From Chitinophaga hostae (GTDB lineage: Bacteria; Bacteroidota; Bacteroidia; Chitinophagales; Chitinophagaceae): a stretch of 64,000 nucleotides of DNA. The stretch is taken from positions 310,001 through 374,000 of the forward strand of contig NZ_JAGTXB010000004.1 in assembly GCF_018224885.1 (NCBI RefSeq), given 5' to 3'. Position 1 is the stretch's first letter; each line of letters starts with the position of its first letter. The position numbers and the translations under genes were made by a program. Shown here in pieces: positions 9,393 to 19,300 of this stretch. The notes under the pieces were generated by a model. It had not been told where the DNA came from. It saw nothing but the letters and a program-made list of their open reading frames with translations, and ran no database searches.

Positions 9393-10970
9393 ATGAAGAA
9401 AATATTTCTTTTACTTTTCTGCGCAGGTTCCCTGGCTGCAGGTTGCAACAAAAGTCTGCTGGACACTGCCCCGCATGACCGCTATACTGAGGAAACATTC
9501 TGGAAAACACCGGAAGCCGCTTTCGCCGGATTGGCAGGCTGCTATTCCGTATTACGAAACGCGGGTGTTTATGGTGGTAAAACTTCCAACAATGCTACTG
9601 CGTTATGGGAAGAAACCTTATCTCCCAATGCCTACAACCAAACGGATGCATTGAGTTTTAACTCCATCGCCAGGGGCACACAGATGTCCAGTACCGGTGG
9701 CATTGTAACCGGCCGCTATGCTGATTGTTTCAGTGGTATTGGCCGTTGCAATACTTTCCTGGCCCGGGTGGATGACGTAGCAGCTATTGATCCCGCGGTA
9801 AGAAGAAGAATGAAAGGAGAAGCCTATTTTCTGCGCGGCCTCTATTATTTCATGCTCCAGAACTACTATGGCGCAGTACCATTGATACTGGCGCCGCCGG
9901 ATAAAAATACCCAGTCCGATCTGCCGCGTACACCGCGTGCCGAGGTAGTGAGCCGGGTACTCATTGATCTCGACAGTGCAGCTAACATACTGCCGTTGAA
10001 ATTTACCGGCGCCGATCTGGGAAGAGCAACGAAAGGTGCTGCTATGGGGTTAAAGGCAAGAGTGCTGTTATATGAGGCGAGCCCGCTGCTGAATACCACC
10101 AATGATGTTACCAAATGGAAAGCCGCCGCAGATGCAGCTAAAGCAGTAATAGACCTGGCCGGCACCGGCTATGATCTGTTTGCCGACTACAGGGGATTAT
10201 TTTTGCAGCCTAATGAAAATAACAAGGAAGTTATTTTTGATGTGCAGTATATATTCCCGCAGCAGGGTAGTTCTTTTGACCTGATCTGTGCACAGTACAA
10301 TACCAATGCACCATTGCTGGACCTGGCCAAAACATACTATACCAACAAAGGCTTGCCAATTACTGATCCCGCTTCCGGATATAATCCCGATAGCCCCTAT
10401 CTGCGCCGTGATCCGCGCCTATATGGTACATTCACTTATCCGGGCGATATGTACCAGGGCGCCATCATTAAACCTACCCGCTTTGCCATCACCGGTTATG
10501 GCATGAAGAAGTATAGTTTGTATGATAGCATTGCACCGCCCAAAGATAAATCTGATCTGAAAGACGGACAATCCGATATTAATTTCATTGTGTTGCGCTA
10601 TGCTGATGTATTGATGATGTATGCAGAAGCACAGAATGAAGTAAGTGGTCCGGATGCATCCATCTTTACAGCGCTAAACCGCATACGCGACCGTGTAAAA
10701 ATGCCGCATATAGATGGAACGTTAAGCAAAGAGGCATTGCGTGCTGAGATCCGTCATGAAAGGCGCGTAGAGTTCGCGGGGGAAGGGCTGTACTACAGCG
10801 ATATCCGTCGCTGGAAAACAGCTGAAACCCTGATGAATGCTACTGTTCAGAATTACAGTGGTAAAAACCTGGAGACACGCCGGTTTGACAAAGATCGGGA
10901 CTACTGGTGGCCTATCCCGGTAGGCGAAAGAGATCTGAATCCAAACCTGGAACAGAATAAAGGATATTAA
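9393..10970 (+). CDS. SusD/RagB-family surface lipoprotein
   Basis: Substrate-binding lid partner of the preceding SusC transporter. From ATG 9393 it has 525 aa (an in-frame ATG at 9381 adds four residues before the signal MKKIFLLLF). The lipobox is LAAGC with Cys18. Typical SusD features are LDTAPHDRYTEETFW at the mature N-terminus, the TPR-like helices RRMKGEAYFLRGLYYF and ATKGAAMGLKARVLLYEA, and the C-terminal blocks LRYADVLMMYAEAQNE, LNRIRDR, IRHERRVEFAGEG and WPIPVGERDLNPNLEQN. A strong terminator follows. Confidence 0.93.
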   Translation: MKKIFLLLFCAGSLAAGCNKSLLDTAPHDRYTEETFWKTPEAAFAGLAGCYSVLRNAGVYGGKTSNNATALWEETLSPNAYNQTDALSFNSIARGTQMSSTGGIVTGRYADCFSGIGRCNTFLARVDDVAAIDPAVRRRMKGEAYFLRGLYYFMLQNYYGAVPLILAPPDKNTQSDLPRTPRAEVVSRVLIDLDSAANILPLKFTGADLGRATKGAAMGLKARVLLYEASPLLNTTNDVTKWKAAADAAKAVIDLAGTGYDLFADYRGLFLQPNENNKEVIFDVQYIFPQQGSSFDLICAQYNTNAPLLDLAKTYYTNKGLPITDPASGYNPDSPYLRRDPRLYGTFTYPGDMYQGAIIKPTRFAITGYGMKKYSLYDSIAPPKDKSDLKDGQSDINFIVLRYADVLMMYAEAQNEVSGPDASIFTALNRIRDRVKMPHIDGTLSKEALRAEIRHERRVEFAGEGLYYSDIRRWKTAETLMNATVQNYSGKNLETRRFDKDRDYWWPIPVGERDLNPNLEQNKGY

Positions 10971-10981
10971 ATTATTAGCTT

Positions 10982-11026
10982 AAAAGCGTGTATGCGATAA
11001 CGTTTGTTATCGCATACACGCTTTTT
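10982..11026 (+). terminator. Strong rho-independent terminator after susD
   Basis: A 20-bp perfect stem (10982-11001 with 11006-11025) around a 4-nt loop, with A-rich left foot and T-rich right foot, begins 12 bp after the susD stop. It ends the glp/Sus transcription unit. Confidence 0.9.
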
Positions 11027-11190
11027 GTTAGCGCTGCCAGGTGGCCATATACGCACACGTTTTTTTAACAGGATACCACTCCCCATGTTACCCATCAGGC
11101 TTCCTGGCAAACACAACCGCCTGATTTTGGCGTTTTTTTCCAAACAAGGAACTGCTCTTATTCCCTAACTTTACAAAAAGTACAACAGCT

Positions 11191-11553
11191 ATGGCAGACA
11201 CTCATTCCAAAGGAAAATTGAAGCATGAACAGGTACAGTACCTCGAATTCCTGTCAAAAAACATTACCCGCGCCAAGGAATTTTATACCAATAGTTTTGG
11301 CTGGAAGTTTACCGACTACGGACCGGACTATACGGCATTTGAAGGCGATTATGTAGATGGTGGCTTTACCACGGGAAAGCCGGTAAAAGGTACTGTGTTG
11401 GTAATTCTCTATTCAGATAATATTGAGGCAACCCAACAAAAGATCATTGCAGCTGGTGGTACCATTGTAAAAGACACCTTTAATTTCCCCGGTGGCAAAC
11501 GCTTCCACTTCACAGATCCTGACGGTTACGAACTGGCTGTTTGGGCTTTATAA
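11191..11553 (+). CDS. VOC (glyoxalase/bleomycin-resistance fold) family protein
   Basis: Small vicinal-oxygen-chelate protein, 120 aa. Family features are QYLEFLSKNITRAKEFYTN at the start of the fold, FGWKFTDYGPDYTAF, and the C-terminal HFTDPDGYELAVWAL. Members range from enzymes to antibiotic-binding proteins, and none of the residues visible here fixes the substrate. The SRPBCC-fold gene follows 10 bp downstream, so the two are probably co-transcribed. A TAACTTTA sequence at 11166-11173 is a possible -7 box, but no convincing upstream box is seen. Confidence 0.85.
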   Translation: MADTHSKGKLKHEQVQYLEFLSKNITRAKEFYTNSFGWKFTDYGPDYTAFEGDYVDGGFTTGKPVKGTVLVILYSDNIEATQQKIIAAGGTIVKDTFNFPGGKRFHFTDPDGYELAVWAL

Positions 11554-11563
11554 CAACAATCAT

Positions 11564-12058
11564 ATGAACAACCTGCTGGTACTCCTGGTGTCGGTCAGTT
11601 TTATGCTGGCCGGTGGAGACAACGCGTCCGTTACAAGAAATGCTGCTATGGCAAATGACATCACCTATCCGGTAAAAAACATCAGTGTTGCTATCAATAA
11701 ACCTGCAAAGGAAGTGTATCAATTCGCTTCCCAACCGGAAAACTTTCCCAAATGGGTAGCTTTTGTCCGGGCAATCAGGAAGGAAGACAACCACTGGATC
11801 GGTACAACCAGCCAGGGCGATATCCGGATAAAATGGCCTGTTCCAAATGAGTACGGCATTCTCGACCACCAGGTAACATTTGCCAACGGTGAAACGGTAG
11901 ATAACCCTATGAGAGTTATTACCAATAATAAAGGCTGCGAATTTGTGTTTACCCTGTTTCGTATGCCCGGCAAAACTTCTGCCGAATTTGAGGAAGATGC
12001 AAAGCTGGTAACAGCGGACCTGCAGACCTTAAAGAAAACCATGGAGAAGAATCACTAA
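11564..12058 (+). CDS. Exported SRPBCC (polyketide cyclase/START-like) protein
   Basis: 164 aa from ATG 11564. The open frame reaches back to 11492, but this overlaps the VOC gene and the codons before 11564 are not credible. The start MNNLLVLLVSVSFMLAGG looks like a signal or anchor peptide. The rest shows the SRPBCC pattern: ISVAINKPAKEVYQFASQPENFPKWVAFV, then IRIKWPVPNEYGILDH and a C-terminal helix EFEEDAKLVTADLQTLKKTM. Such proteins bind hydrophobic ligands, and no ligand can be named here. It lies in a two-gene unit with the VOC gene and converges with the cupin gene across a short terminator. Confidence 0.75.
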   Translation: MNNLLVLLVSVSFMLAGGDNASVTRNAAMANDITYPVKNISVAINKPAKEVYQFASQPENFPKWVAFVRAIRKEDNHWIGTTSQGDIRIKWPVPNEYGILDHQVTFANGETVDNPMRVITNNKGCEFVFTLFRMPGKTSAEFEEDAKLVTADLQTLKKTMEKNH

Positions 12059-12080
12059 TGGAACTGAATTATTTTCAAAT

Positions 12081-12106
12081 ATTGTTCCGGCGTATGCCGG
12101 AACAAT
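12081..12106. terminator. Bidirectional terminator between convergent genes
   Basis: An 11-bp perfect stem (ATTGTTCCGGC with GCCGGAACAAT) around a 4-nt loop lies between the SRPBCC gene (plus) and the cupin gene (minus) and touches the cupin stop codon. Confidence 0.75.
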
Positions 12107-12459
12107 TATAGAATTTCCACTTCTTCCGGGATAACAAATAATAGGGTGCATCCCGTTTTTGAAGTAACTGCATGCTTAAAATTGGGAGGAGTATATAAAT
12201 AGTCGCCCGCTGTAAGCGTTACGCCCTCCAGTGTTACTTCCCCGCTGAGCACATATATTTCTTCTCCGGCAGGATGATTATGGTAAGGATAGGTGGCTCC
12301 CGCTTCAAATTTCAACAGTATGGTTTTGGAACGTTGCGCGGTTTCATCATACCGGAGAGAGATGACAGATATGCCATGATACCGGATGCCTTTTTCAATT
12401 AACGGCTGCCATTCTTTTTGATTATTTCTTACGATGTAGTGATGGATGTCGGTATTCAT
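12106..12459 (-). CDS. Cupin-domain protein (ChrR-like)
   Basis: Single-domain cupin, 117 aa, with the metal-site motif 1 as YPYHNHPAGEEIYVLSGEV (His, His, Glu ligands) and motif 2 around GDYLYTPPNFKHAV (His). The layout resembles the ChrR-type or anti-sigma-like cupin group, but there is no N-terminal anti-sigma zinc domain and no neighbouring sigma factor. It is likely a small metal-binding enzyme or sensor. It lies 14 bp after the DoxX gene on the same strand and probably shares its transcript. Confidence 0.85.
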   Translation of the reverse strand: MNTDIHHYIVRNNQKEWQPLIEKGIRYHGISVISLRYDETAQRSKTILLKFEAGATYPYHNHPAGEEIYVLSGEVTLEGVTLTAGDYLYTPPNFKHAVTSKTGCTLLFVIPEEVEIL

Positions 12460-12473
12460 ATTTTTCGTTTTAT

Positions 12474-12890
12474 TTAGTTGAGTAATAATTGATCAATGCT
12501 CCATTTGTAGGAGGGCATCGTTGCGAGGAGAAAAGCGCCTGTGCAGAAAGCAAAAACGGAATAGTCCATTGGTTCCTTTATGCCAAATGACCAGGTCATG
12601 GCCAGGGCAAATAGCAACGAAAGGATGGCGGCGCTATAGGCGGCATAGTTTGTTTTAAACCCGATAAGCAATAGTATTCCTAACCCGGTTTCCAAAATGG
12701 TGCTGGTGATGGCAATGGCAGGAATAAAACCTTTGGGTGCAAATGAGTTTACCTGTGCTGTATAATTTAGAAAATTGTTCCAGCCGGAAGATTTGGATCC
12801 CCATAGGTTAAGCCGGCTCGCTACGGCCGATAAAAAGCCGGATGCCAGCGCCAGGCGCAACAGGAGGCTTGCTAGGTCTGTGATTTTCAT
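12474..12890 (-). CDS. DoxX-family membrane protein
   Basis: 138-aa protein with four hydrophobic helices and the DoxX pattern: SLLLRLALASGFLSAVASR at the start, LNYTAQVN and FIPAIAITSTILETGLGILLLIGF in the middle, and a C-terminal TGAFLLATM. DoxX-family proteins are small inner-membrane proteins sometimes tied to redox or thiosulfate metabolism, and the role here is unknown. It lies between an AraC regulator (94 bp upstream, same strand) and the cupin gene. Confidence 0.8.
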   Translation of the reverse strand: MKITDLASLLLRLALASGFLSAVASRLNLWGSKSSGWNNFLNYTAQVNSFAPKGFIPAIAITSTILETGLGILLLIGFKTNYAAYSAAILSLLFALAMTWSFGIKEPMDYSVFAFCTGAFLLATMPSYKWSIDQLLLN

Positions 12891-12984
12891 GTCCTGATTT
12901 TTTAAACAGATAATTAATCAGGCACAAAGATGGCTCATAAAGGAGGCCTAAAGAATAGAGAATGCTGAGAAAAACATGTAATAT

Positions 12985-13773
12985 TTATATCGTTAGCTTT
13001 TCTTTATACTGCTTGGGGGAGGACTTTGTTTGTTTTTTGAAGAAATTGGAAAAATAAAAAGGGTCGTTAAAGCCGAGTTGGTAGGCGACTTCTTTTACCG
13101 ACAAATTCCCATAGGTAAGCAGTCTTTTAGCCTCAGACGTTACTAACCCATAAATAACATTTTGAGCCGTTTTACCGGTATGCAGTCTGGCCAGTTCGTT
13201 TAGTTTTAATTCGGTAGTGCCAAGCATATTGGCCAATTGACCGAGAGAATAGTTATGTTCAAAGTTGTTTCTTACCGCTTCTAAAAATTTGAGGAATAAG
13301 GCATCGGGTTTCCAGATTTCATCTCCCCTGGCAACTTTCGCCCTGTTAATGGCTACCAATATCAATTCTATCCGGCTATGAACAGAAATAAGGTATTGAT
13401 ATGGCTGATGAAGCAGTTCTTCTTCAATTGATCTGAGTTGGGCTTCAACAATTGTTTTATCAACCGGTATCACTTCGTTCATCGCAAAGTGGCAAAATAG
13501 TCCATTGTGGAAAATCAGTTCAATGTCTTTGTCATCTTTACAAAAGAAGTCTAAGGTAAATTCAAGTATATAACCTTTGGCCTTTGGTGGCCTGCTAAGA
13601 CTATGGATTTGCCCTGATGTAATGGTAACTGTTTGTCCTGCAGAAAGGTGGAATTCCTTTTCATCAATGTTCATAGCGAGGTTGCCTGAACTGCAATAAA
13701 TTAATACGTATCTCATAATACGCCGTGGATGTTCCAGACCGGTAATAGTTTCCAGAGATGCTATCGTAATCAT
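12985..13773 (-). CDS. AraC-family transcriptional regulator
   Basis: Regulator with an N-terminal cupin-like sensing half (IDEKEFHLSAGQTVTITSGQIHSL) and a C-terminal AraC double helix-turn-helix (LANMLGTTELKLNELARLHTG, then LSVKEVAYQLGFNDPFYFSNFFKKQ with SPKQYK). ATG 13773 gives 262 aa. The open frame continues upstream to 13902, but that extension reads as a hydrophobic non-family stretch. It likely controls the DoxX-cupin pair downstream, which is an inference from adjacency. Confidence 0.88.
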   Translation of the reverse strand: MITIASLETITGLEHPRRIMRYVLIYCSSGNLAMNIDEKEFHLSAGQTVTITSGQIHSLSRPPKAKGYILEFTLDFFCKDDKDIELIFHNGLFCHFAMNEVIPVDKTIVEAQLRSIEEELLHQPYQYLISVHSRIELILVAINRAKVARGDEIWKPDALFLKFLEAVRNNFEHNYSLGQLANMLGTTELKLNELARLHTGKTAQNVIYGLVTSEAKRLLTYGNLSVKEVAYQLGFNDPFYFSNFFKKQTKSSPKQYKEKLTI

Positions 13774-14077
13774 TTGTTTCCGCGAGATAAGGTTCTTTAC
13801 AATGTTAACGAATTTTTGCCGTGAAAAGATAAATAGCCATAAATAGACGATGATGAACTTCCCCGGTGGGTAACCGCAGGGGGAATAACAAATTATTAAC
13901 AATATGAACCATTATATTCCGCTTGTCAGCCCAACCACTTCGGCGTTTGATTTGTTATGATAATTACACAACTATAAAAGAGCAGGTTTAGCTATAACCA
14001 ATGATGGATGAAACAATATGCCTGTAATGCCCTCCATGAGATTTAAGTATTTGTTTACTTCTTAAAAAACAATTGCA
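13774..14077. other. Intergenic region without a recognisable gene
   Basis: About 300 bp between the divergently oriented AraC gene and the small protein at 14078. It presumably holds both promoters. No TAnnTTTG box with correct spacing, tRNA or long repeat was found. Confidence 0.5.
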
Positions 14078-14377
14078 ATGCGTACATTACTCAAAGTGAC
14101 CCTCGAAGTAGAAGCATCCAACAAAGCACTGCTGGATGGAACACTTCCAAAAATTATGCAATCAACCAAAGAAAAATTAAATCCGGAAGCAAGTTATTTT
14201 CTTGCACTGGATGGATGCAGAACGGCGATATTCGTCTTCGATCTTAAAGACCCCTCCGAAATACCAGGCATATCTGAGCCTTTCTTTATGTCGCTTAATG
14301 CTAAAGTAGAGTTTAGTCCTGTTATGAACGCAGAAGACCTGCAAAAGGGACTCCAGAGTTTGGGAGTACCGAAATAA
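14078..14377 (+). CDS. Small conserved-looking hypothetical protein
   Basis: 99 aa, beginning MRTLLKVTLEVEASNKALLDG and ending QSLGVPK. The alternating beta and alpha pattern (TLLKVTLEVE, a helix with LPKIMQSTKEKL, then ASYFLAL, TAIFVFDL, AKVEFSPVM) suggests a ferredoxin-like alpha/beta sandwich of the dimeric barrel type. Function is not recognised. The coding pattern is sound and it stands alone on the plus strand with a weak hairpin about 70 bp downstream. Confidence 0.7.
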   Translation: MRTLLKVTLEVEASNKALLDGTLPKIMQSTKEKLNPEASYFLALDGCRTAIFVFDLKDPSEIPGISEPFFMSLNAKVEFSPVMNAEDLQKGLQSLGVPK

Positions 14378-14445
14378 AAATCCATATCGCGAAAGTTAGG
14401 ATCGTTGACCCTCACCCAAATGGGTTATTCATTTCTCTGCAGAAT

Positions 14446-14487
14446 GGAGTGGGGGGTTATATCTATTGCTTTGCATTAACCCACTCC
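14446..14487 (+). terminator. Possible terminator after the 99-aa gene
   Basis: GGAGTGGG ... and the complementary ATTAACCCACTCC can form a stem with a two-base bulge. The downstream T tract is poor, so this is a weak call. Confidence 0.3.
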
Positions 14488-14609
14488 TTACTACTCTCTC
14501 TATTGGCGATACTTGTAGTTTTCTCATAAAAAATCCCGAATACGGTTTTCCGTAAGAATCGACATTTTTCTTCCTCTATTTTTGATACGTAACTATTAAA
14601 ATAGCTTTT

Positions 14610-14819
14610 ATGAAATTAATGTACTACGTATCAAAGATCCGGCAAGACAATGGAGATCATGAAGTCCACCACGAAACTTGCCGTGTGGTCCCCAAGCCTG
14701 AAAACAGGAGAGCACTGGGAGAATTTTCTGACTGCAAAGATGCTGTCAGTGCAGCCAAAGAAATCTATCCAACAGCAGATGGCTGCAAAATATGCTCTCC
14801 CTCATGCAATACGAGATAG
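14610..14819 (+). CDS. Small Cys/His-rich protein
   Basis: 69 aa with an ordered Cys/His pattern: VHHETCRVVPKPENR, then LGEFSDCKDAVSAAK, and a terminal GCKICSPSCNTR. The HxxxC and CxxCxxxC groups look like a small metal-binding or redox module. It has the look of a family with constant spacing around ENRRALGEFSDC. Function unknown. It lies 139 bp upstream of the DUF4236 gene. Confidence 0.7.
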   Translation: MKLMYYVSKIRQDNGDHEVHHETCRVVPKPENRRALGEFSDCKDAVSAAKEIYPTADGCKICSPSCNTR

Positions 14820-14957
14820 CACCTCGCAGATGAACAGGTACATCGCCTCTTCCTTTCGCCATTTATTACTGAACAGGCTTCATTTGTAAACCTGCATCTG
14901 CTATGGAACGCATAGATCAGCAGCCATTCCTTTTGCCTGAATTAAACATTGTTAGTT

Positions 14958-16328
14958 ATGGGTTGGTCATACCGTAAGTCTTTTAGTGCCGGACCATTCA
15001 GAATGAACTTTTCTAAAAAAGGTATCAGTTATTCAATGGGAGTGAAAGGTGCACGCATTAATATGGGGCCAGGAGGGACATACGTTAATTTAAGTACGCA
15101 TGGCATCAGCTACCGGCAAAAGATACCCGGTCCTGCTGCTCCTTTACCCCGCCCTGCGTTTGAAATACAACCGGATGATGCACCCGGTAATATAACTTCT
15201 GCGGCAGTGGAAGAACTGACTGATACAGATTCCCTGGCATTTATTACAGAACTGAATCAGAAGTCCGCAAGAATTTCTTATGTGAAAGAAGCGAAATTTC
15301 CGCTGTTACTTATCCCGATGGTGTTGCTGTTTTTTTCTTTTGGTAAACGGGATAGAATAGTGCAACCGGCGGTAGACAGTACCATTGTGAGAGTAATTGC
15401 ATTTAATGGTGCCAATATTCGAAAAGAACCCCATCTAAAATCCAAGGTTTTGCAAACAGTCGATTATGATCAGAAATTTGCATTACAGGATAGCTCAAAT
15501 CAGGAATGGCTGCAAGTAAGACTACCGGACTTTTCCGGTTATATAAACCGTGAAGTGGCGGAAATTAACCATCTGTCTTCTGAAGAAGTGAAAGAAGAAG
15601 AGACGTACCTGGTAAACCGGTATCTGGGTTATGAATTGGCCCTATATGTGCTTTGTTTTATCCTATTTATCCGTTGGTTGAAAAAATTGGATAAGAAAAG
15701 ACTCCGCATTGAACTGCATTATGACATGGACGATAAATACCAACAGGTGTACCAGCAATTTAAAACACATTTTGTTACCTTTTCCCGGTCTTCAAGAATC
15801 TGGCAATATCTGAATGCGCAGCGCACAACGGATTATAAGCGAAATGCAGGAGCGGGTAAGCTGATAAGAAGGGTGGGGATACCAGGACTGTCTGAGAACA
15901 AAATGCCGGTTCGTTATTTTGTTGCTAATGTAGCCATTCCATGTATCTCACTCCATAAGATGGAACTGTATTTTTTACCTGAACGCCTGCTGATAAAGCG
16001 CGGAAATACTTTTGCAGCCGTATTCTATAAGAATTTACGCATAACGGGTATTGTTACGAATGTTGTTGAATCAGAAGTGCTGCCACAGGATGCAAAAGTG
16101 CTCGACTACACCTGGCAGTATGTAAATAAGGCGGGTGGACCGGACAAGCGTTTCAATGACAATCGCAGGCTGCCGGTGTGTGCCTACTCAGAGTATACGT
16201 TTACATCAGATACCGGCGTTTTTGAAATTATTGCTACTTCAAAACTTTCGGCTATGGATGATTTTGCAGGGTTTATTGGTAAAATTGGCGCTTTACAATC
16301 CAGGATGGAAGAGATGCATTTTAATTAA
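14958..16328 (+). CDS. DUF4236-domain membrane protein with an SH3-like segment
   Basis: 456 aa. The first 50 residues are a DUF4236 domain: YRKSFSAGPFRMNFSKKG, then SYSMGVKGARINMGP, and ISYR. A TM helix (FPLLLIPMVLLFFSF) follows near residue 115, then a bacterial SH3-like unit (VRVIAFNGANIRKEPHLKSK, then GYINREV), a second TM helix (ALYVLCFILFIRWL) and a large cytoplasmic-looking C-terminal domain. ATG 14958 is chosen over the TTG three codons earlier because the family begins MGW. Biological role is not known. Confidence 0.75.
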   Translation: MGWSYRKSFSAGPFRMNFSKKGISYSMGVKGARINMGPGGTYVNLSTHGISYRQKIPGPAAPLPRPAFEIQPDDAPGNITSAAVEELTDTDSLAFITELNQKSARISYVKEAKFPLLLIPMVLLFFSFGKRDRIVQPAVDSTIVRVIAFNGANIRKEPHLKSKVLQTVDYDQKFALQDSSNQEWLQVRLPDFSGYINREVAEINHLSSEEVKEEETYLVNRYLGYELALYVLCFILFIRWLKKLDKKRLRIELHYDMDDKYQQVYQQFKTHFVTFSRSSRIWQYLNAQRTTDYKRNAGAGKLIRRVGIPGLSENKMPVRYFVANVAIPCISLHKMELYFLPERLLIKRGNTFAAVFYKNLRITGIVTNVVESEVLPQDAKVLDYTWQYVNKAGGPDKRFNDNRRLPVCAYSEYTFTSDTGVFEIIATSKLSAMDDFAGFIGKIGALQSRMEEMHFN

Positions 16329-16365
16329 TAGTAAGGGCCGGCCAATGGCCAGCCCTCGCTATTTA
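16326..16365. terminator. Bidirectional terminator
   Basis: A GC-rich hairpin (AGGGCCGGCC with GGCCAGCCCT, one mismatch) is flanked by AATAG and CTATT. It lies between the plus-strand DUF4236 gene and the minus-strand T9SS protein. Confidence 0.65.
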
Positions 16366-16384
16366 TCATCATAAAGGTGAAATA

Positions 16385-19300
16385 TTATTCCGTTATAATA
16401 ATTTTTCCACTCATGATCTGTTTGCGCGTATTCGTTTTATTATTGAAAATACTATAGATGTAAATACCTGCCGGCAGCTCGTTCGTTTGAATAGTACCGC
16501 TGTTGTTTAGCAATTCCCGCTTCATCATTTTTCCATTCACATCGTACAGCTGTATCAGGATAGTGCCTGGGCTACTGTTACGGACATGAACGGGTTCTCC
16601 TCTCCGCAATAAAGTTGGATATACCTTGACGTTGCTGGCAGACAAAGTATTTGTCTTACTCAGCATTGGACTGGTATCCGGGCAACCGGTAAAGGAAAGC
16701 TCTCCTACAGAGGTCCACGCATTGCCATTTACTTCCGAAGTGGCAGTGAGTTTCACATATTTTGCTTTTACGGTAGGACTGAAAACAACATCCTGGGCTG
16801 CCGTGCTGTTGGCGAAGTTGCCGGTAGCTACCTGTGTCCAGGTAAGACTGTCTGTACTTACTTCTACTTTGTAGGCATTAATCCGGCCGTTTACGGCTGC
16901 CTGTCTGGGTGTGTAGGTAAGCTTGCTCAGATTATAGGCGCCGCCCAGGTAGATGGACACATAGTGTGGCATTGGCGCGGTACTGTTGTACCATTGCGTA
17001 TGCCAGAAGGTGTTAATATTGCCGTCAATTACATTGGTAACCGGCGCGCTTTCTCCAACCGTTTCCTGGCTGTCGAATTGGGAGATCCTTAATTGTGTAC
17101 GTGGTATCGGCGTATTACAGCCGGGTGTTGCAGGCGGAGTACCAGGAATACCCACGCCAAAGCCACCGAGACCCGTATTAAATGTAGCAGAAACATAATA
17201 AATCGTAGCACCTTTTTTACCGCTGGAATCACGGCTTACCTCAAAGCCTCCCGCACCGTCCGGATAGGGATTACCAGGTGTTACATTGCTGATGTTACTG
17301 ATTTCCTTCACCATCTTTATCGTATCCCATGATTGTGCCGTAGCTGCTGCCCAACCTTGTTTCTCTGTCTGGTTGTAATAAAGCGTTACACTAACCCTGC
17401 CGGAAGGATTGTTGTTGGCAGGCGTTATTTTCACGGTTTTAGAAGCCAGGTAATGTGCGGCAGTGCTATCCCAGAATGGTGCGGCGCTGCTGCCTGCCCT
17501 GTCTATCTTTACGGTAGTACATCCGTAATCAAAACCGGACTGGTTCTGTATTTTGGCGATAATCGCGCCGCTGGTATCTGAAAAATAAACAGTTGCATTA
17601 GGTCCGAGATACTGTGTGGTACTGCGGTTTAATACACTGGCTACCGGCGTCACAGCAGGTTTGGTATTGATGATCAGGTTAGGCCTGGTAGAACCGTAAC
17701 CGGGGGCGTTAAACGTACAGCCGGCGCCGTTGGTCTGGCGTTGGAAAGCCGTAGGATTAGCCCCGCTTACAGATATGGATGCTACGAGATTATCTCCCTG
17801 GTTACTGCCATCTGCGTTATCGTAACAGGATTGGATGAGCAGGTTGGAATAACCATCCCAATAAAATGGTTGTGAGAAAGGTACCTGAATCCAGCCTGTA
17901 TCCGGTACATTGATCGTGCCTGTATATACACTGGTAAGCGGGCTGTTGTCAAACACCGTATTGGTGAAGGCTACCTGTGGTGTAAGTCCCACCTTTACGT
18001 TAAAGTTCTGGAAAGTGCTGATAGTGGTCACTGTTCTGGAGCTGACATGGTAGGAGATGGAATTGATGTATCCTTTTTGTATGCCTGCTGCCCTTAACTC
18101 ACTGGCCGGATAAATAGTTTGTGCTTTCTTATCCGATTGTGTGCCGTTAAACGGACTGGAGGCACTTCCTCCTGTAGTACCGTTGCCATAGGTCAGGTTG
18201 ACGAGTGCGGAGTCTCCCACCGGTGAAGCGTCCGGATAGGTGATGTCCACGCGTGCTGTTTGCGCAGATGGATTGGCCATGGCATTGGTGGTGCCGTTAA
18301 CGCTGAAGGTAAGCAAACTGAATTTGCTGGAAGGATCTGTTTTGCTGCCATAAATCCTGATCGTAACCGTTCGCGGGGCTGTTTGCCCGGAAGCAAAAAT
18401 TACGGTATCGCTGGGAGTGGTGAAGTTACCATTGGTGGTTACATCAAAATCAATTCCCTGCTTGGCGGAAGACGTGGAGCCTACTACCAGCTGTACGTTT
18501 GCATTGCCGGTTGGCGCGGGGCTGATGGTCAGGTTCACAGGGTAATCCGTATAGGGCTTACATCCCGAAATGCTGGTGCCGGCAGCAGTGGTACCAATGG
18601 TTGTTGCTGCAAAGGAGATCAGCGGAGTGATGGCATTGTTTAGCTTGGTACCAAAAACGCCTCTTCCATAAAAGCTCACTCTTAATTCGCTGCTGTCAGC
18701 GTTACCGGTATTATAAGCAAAGAGATCTGTAATATCTGCTACAGTAGGGAGCCCTATGGAATACAGTCCCCAGTCGTTCATGGTTTTATTGCGGTAATAC
18801 ACGCCACGTGCGGTAGCCAGGTATACGGTTTCATTAGTGGCATAACGATCTTCCAGCAGGCGGATCACATTTACCTGTGGGAGGGTACCACTGATATCAG
18901 TATAAGTGTTGCCTTTGTCGCCGGAGCGGTATACGCGGCTGCCGCAGGAAAGGTACACCACATTGGTATCGCTGGAAATGGTAGTAATGCTGGCAGCTAC
19001 ATTGGTAGCGGCCGGCGCGGCAATGCTGGTAAAAGTGGGAGTGGCTGCAGTAGCATTGCGGGAGCTGTATACCTTCTGATTGGTAGTAACATAGAAAACC
19101 ACGTTGGCATTGACGTTACTGATTTGTACCGCATTAATTTTCTCCGCGGCACTGGCTACCTGGGTCCACGAGGGAGAGCCAGCAGTAATATTGGCGCTTC
19201 GCCATAAACCGGTATCTGCGGCAAAGGCGATGGCTACATTCTGCGGCGTGAATTCCAGTTGCATATTGTTGGTTCCGGTGAAGGGCAGGTTATAGGAGGC

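Noticed and set aside
14650..14889. 79-codon plus-strand frame overlapping the small Cys-rich gene
   Set aside because: It is an alternative frame of 14610-14819, which has the ordered Cys/His pattern.
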